Positions 62,847 through 64,000 of a DNA stretch of 64,000 nt are shown piece after piece. The notes under the pieces are model-generated. The model had not been told where the DNA came from and ran no database searches. It worked only from the letters and a program-made list of their open reading frames with translations. A program made the position numbers and the translations under genes. The stretch covers positions 3,038,001-3,102,000 of the forward strand of contig OY782877.1 of assembly GCA_963678445.1 (NCBI GenBank). The letters are read 5' to 3'. The first letter of the stretch is position 1. Each line of letters begins with the position of its first letter. Origin of the DNA: G963678445 sp963678445 (GTDB taxonomy: Bacteria > Hydrogenedentota > Hydrogenedentia > Hydrogenedentales > G963678445).

Positions 62847-64000
62847 TGATGAAACGGTGTCGTATTGTGCGTGAGGGTGGAGGGGACCAGGAGGGGGTGG
62901 CGTTAATATTGGCGCTGCTGTTCATTGTATTGTTGTCGGTGTTGGTGGTGGAATTCAGCTATGAGATGCAGGTGGAGGCGATGTTTGCGATGAACCAGGG
63001 TAGCGATTTTGAGGCATACCTGGCAGCAAAGTCGGCGGTGGCGAACGGGATGGCGTTGTTGGCGGAGGATGCATTGGAGACGATGGAGTCAGGAGAACCG
63101 TCGTATGATAGTGAGATGGATCCGGTGCCCTGGTTTGAGGGAGCGCCGTTTGAGCCATTAAACGAAGCGACGATGCGCGCATCGATAGCGGATGAGTATG
63201 GCAAGATCAATTTGAATGCATTGCTGGATACGAGTGTGAATCCGCCGGAGGTGCGTGAGTCCTTGGCGCAGGCGTTGCGTGAGTTTTTCATGCTGCGTCT
63301 GGAGTCGACGACGGGGGAGGATAGCGCGGATGTGATTGTGGATTCGATCCTGGACTGGCTGGATTATGATGATGACGATGAGGTGCGGGATGAAGGGGCG
63401 GAGAATGATTATTATATGGGGTTAGAGAATCCGTATCCGTGCAAGAATGGACCGCTGGATTCGCTGGAGGAGTTGCTGTTGATTAAAGGGATCTCACTGG
63501 AGGTCTTTTATGGGACGCAAACGGTCTCAGAGCAGGAGGAGAGGGAGGGGGAACTTGGAAGCAGTAGTACGGAGGAGGAGACGGACCCGGCGCAGTTGCC
63601 ACTATCGGAGTATTTGACGGTGCATGGTGAGTGGCGGGGCCGGGTCAACGTAAATACGGCGCGTGAAGAAGTGATTGCGGCGATACGGGCGGGGTACATG
63701 GGTGATGGACTGGATTTGATGGAGGGGCAGCGGGTTTATGATATGGTGCGTGAACAGCCATGTATGACGGAGGAGGATTTGTCGAGTCGGCTGGGTATGA
63801 CGCGTAAGACGCAGACGACGACCTCGCAGACGGCGACAGGGACCGCGCGGGATCGGACGCAGACGAAGGTGACGGAGGAGGATTTGGCGGGGGATGCGTT
63901 TACGTGGTATAGCAATGTGTTTCGTATTTATGGAGATGGAATGCTGGAGGATGTGTTGGTGCGGGTCGAGGCATATGTGTGGCGCATGCCCGTAGATATG
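62843..64000 (+). CDS. gspK: Type II secretion minor pseudopilin GspK, C-terminus outside window
   Basis: 386 codons are visible and the frame is open at the window end. Three consecutive ATGs (62843, 62846, 62849) follow GGAGGAG; any may be the start. The pseudopilin helix is VALILALLFIVLLSVLVVEF, which, as usual for GspK, lacks the Glu at +5. Body motifs include IADEYGKINLNALLD, ILDWLDYDDDDEVRDEGAEN (the GspK calcium site) and RVNVNTAREEVIAAI. An inserted Thr/Gln/Lys-rich run (about residues 315-345) is unusual. It caps the pseudopilus tip with I and J. Confidence 0.92.
   Translation, partial: MMMKRCRIVREGGGDQEGVALILALLFIVLLSVLVVEFSYEMQVEAMFAMNQGSDFEAYLAAKSAVANGMALLAEDALETMESGEPSYDSEMDPVPWFEGAPFEPLNEATMRASIADEYGKINLNALLDTSVNPPEVRESLAQALREFFMLRLESTTGEDSADVIVDSILDWLDYDDDDEVRDEGAENDYYMGLENPYPCKNGPLDSLEELLLIKGISLEVFYGTQTVSEQEEREGELGSSSTEEETDPAQLPLSEYLTVHGEWRGRVNVNTAREEVIAAIRAGYMGDGLDLMEGQRVYDMVREQPCMTEEDLSSRLGMTRKTQTTTSQTATGTARDRTQTKVTEEDLAGDAFTWYSNVFRIYGDGMLEDVLVRVEAYVWRMPVDM

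Overview
The window looks like chromosomal DNA of an uncultured-type, diderm, heterotrophic bacterium, most plausibly Candidatus Hydrogenedentes or a relative in the Planctomycetes/Verrucomicrobia/Lentisphaerae sphere. This is inferred from style and not from a marker gene: very long exported proteins with Glu-Gly (EGEGEG) linkers, DUF1080 and Tat-exported Gfo/Idh/MocA proteins, a DUF1573 lipoprotein, and a complete-looking type II secretion (T2SS) operon. No rRNA or tRNA genes were seen.

Layout. Positions 1-5.2 kb hold a leftward operon: SGNH hydrolase, CE7-type acetyl esterase, TolC-like outer-membrane lipoprotein and an HlyD-like adaptor cut by the window edge. From 5.4-12 kb there are a heparinase/alginate-lyase-like enzyme, a Tat-exported sugar dehydrogenase-like protein, the housekeeping pair nnrD-thiL, and a secreted protein with two DUF1080 domains. 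From 12.4-25.6 kb come a DUF1573 lipoprotein, a 3430-residue secreted protein (five Ig-like repeats, CARDB-like part, 11 PKD repeats of exactly 93 codons, FnIII, C-terminal anchor) and an alpha/beta hydrolase. A decayed hybrid histidine kinase lies at 26-27 kb. From 27.3-32.3 kb is a housekeeping block ftsH-folP-glmM-pdxJ. From 33-38.1 kb is a four-gene Gld-like ABC exporter operon (ATPase, permease, GldG-like, DUF4340). From 38.7-52.5 kb are a second giant exported protein (about 3733 aa, internally duplicated, with PKD, dockerin-like and IPT/TIG parts) and a matrixin-like metalloprotease fused to a second exported domain. From 52.8 kb to the end lies gspC-D-E-F-G-H-I-J-K, with gspK cut by the window edge.

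How the parts fit. The giant proteins and the protease carry Sec signals, and C-terminal (or, in the protease, internal) hydrophobic/Arg-rich anchors resembling CTERM sorting signals. They sit directly upstream of a T2SS, so a surface-display or secretion route through that system is a reasonable inference. The esterases, lyase-like enzyme, oxidoreductase and DUF1080 protein suggest degradation of complex glycans.

The most unusual structure is a family of dispersed intergenic repeats. There are six long copies in both orientations, three right-half copies in a 113-bp tandem array between gspF and gspG, and two left-half copies. All copies with a right end finish in a six-base-pair hairpin with a (G/C)CTG loop, and its stem changes in a compensatory way from copy to copy (GTGCTC/GAGCAC, GTGGTC/GACCAC, GCGATC/GATCGC, GCGGTC/GACCGC). 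I do not recognise this element as a named family.
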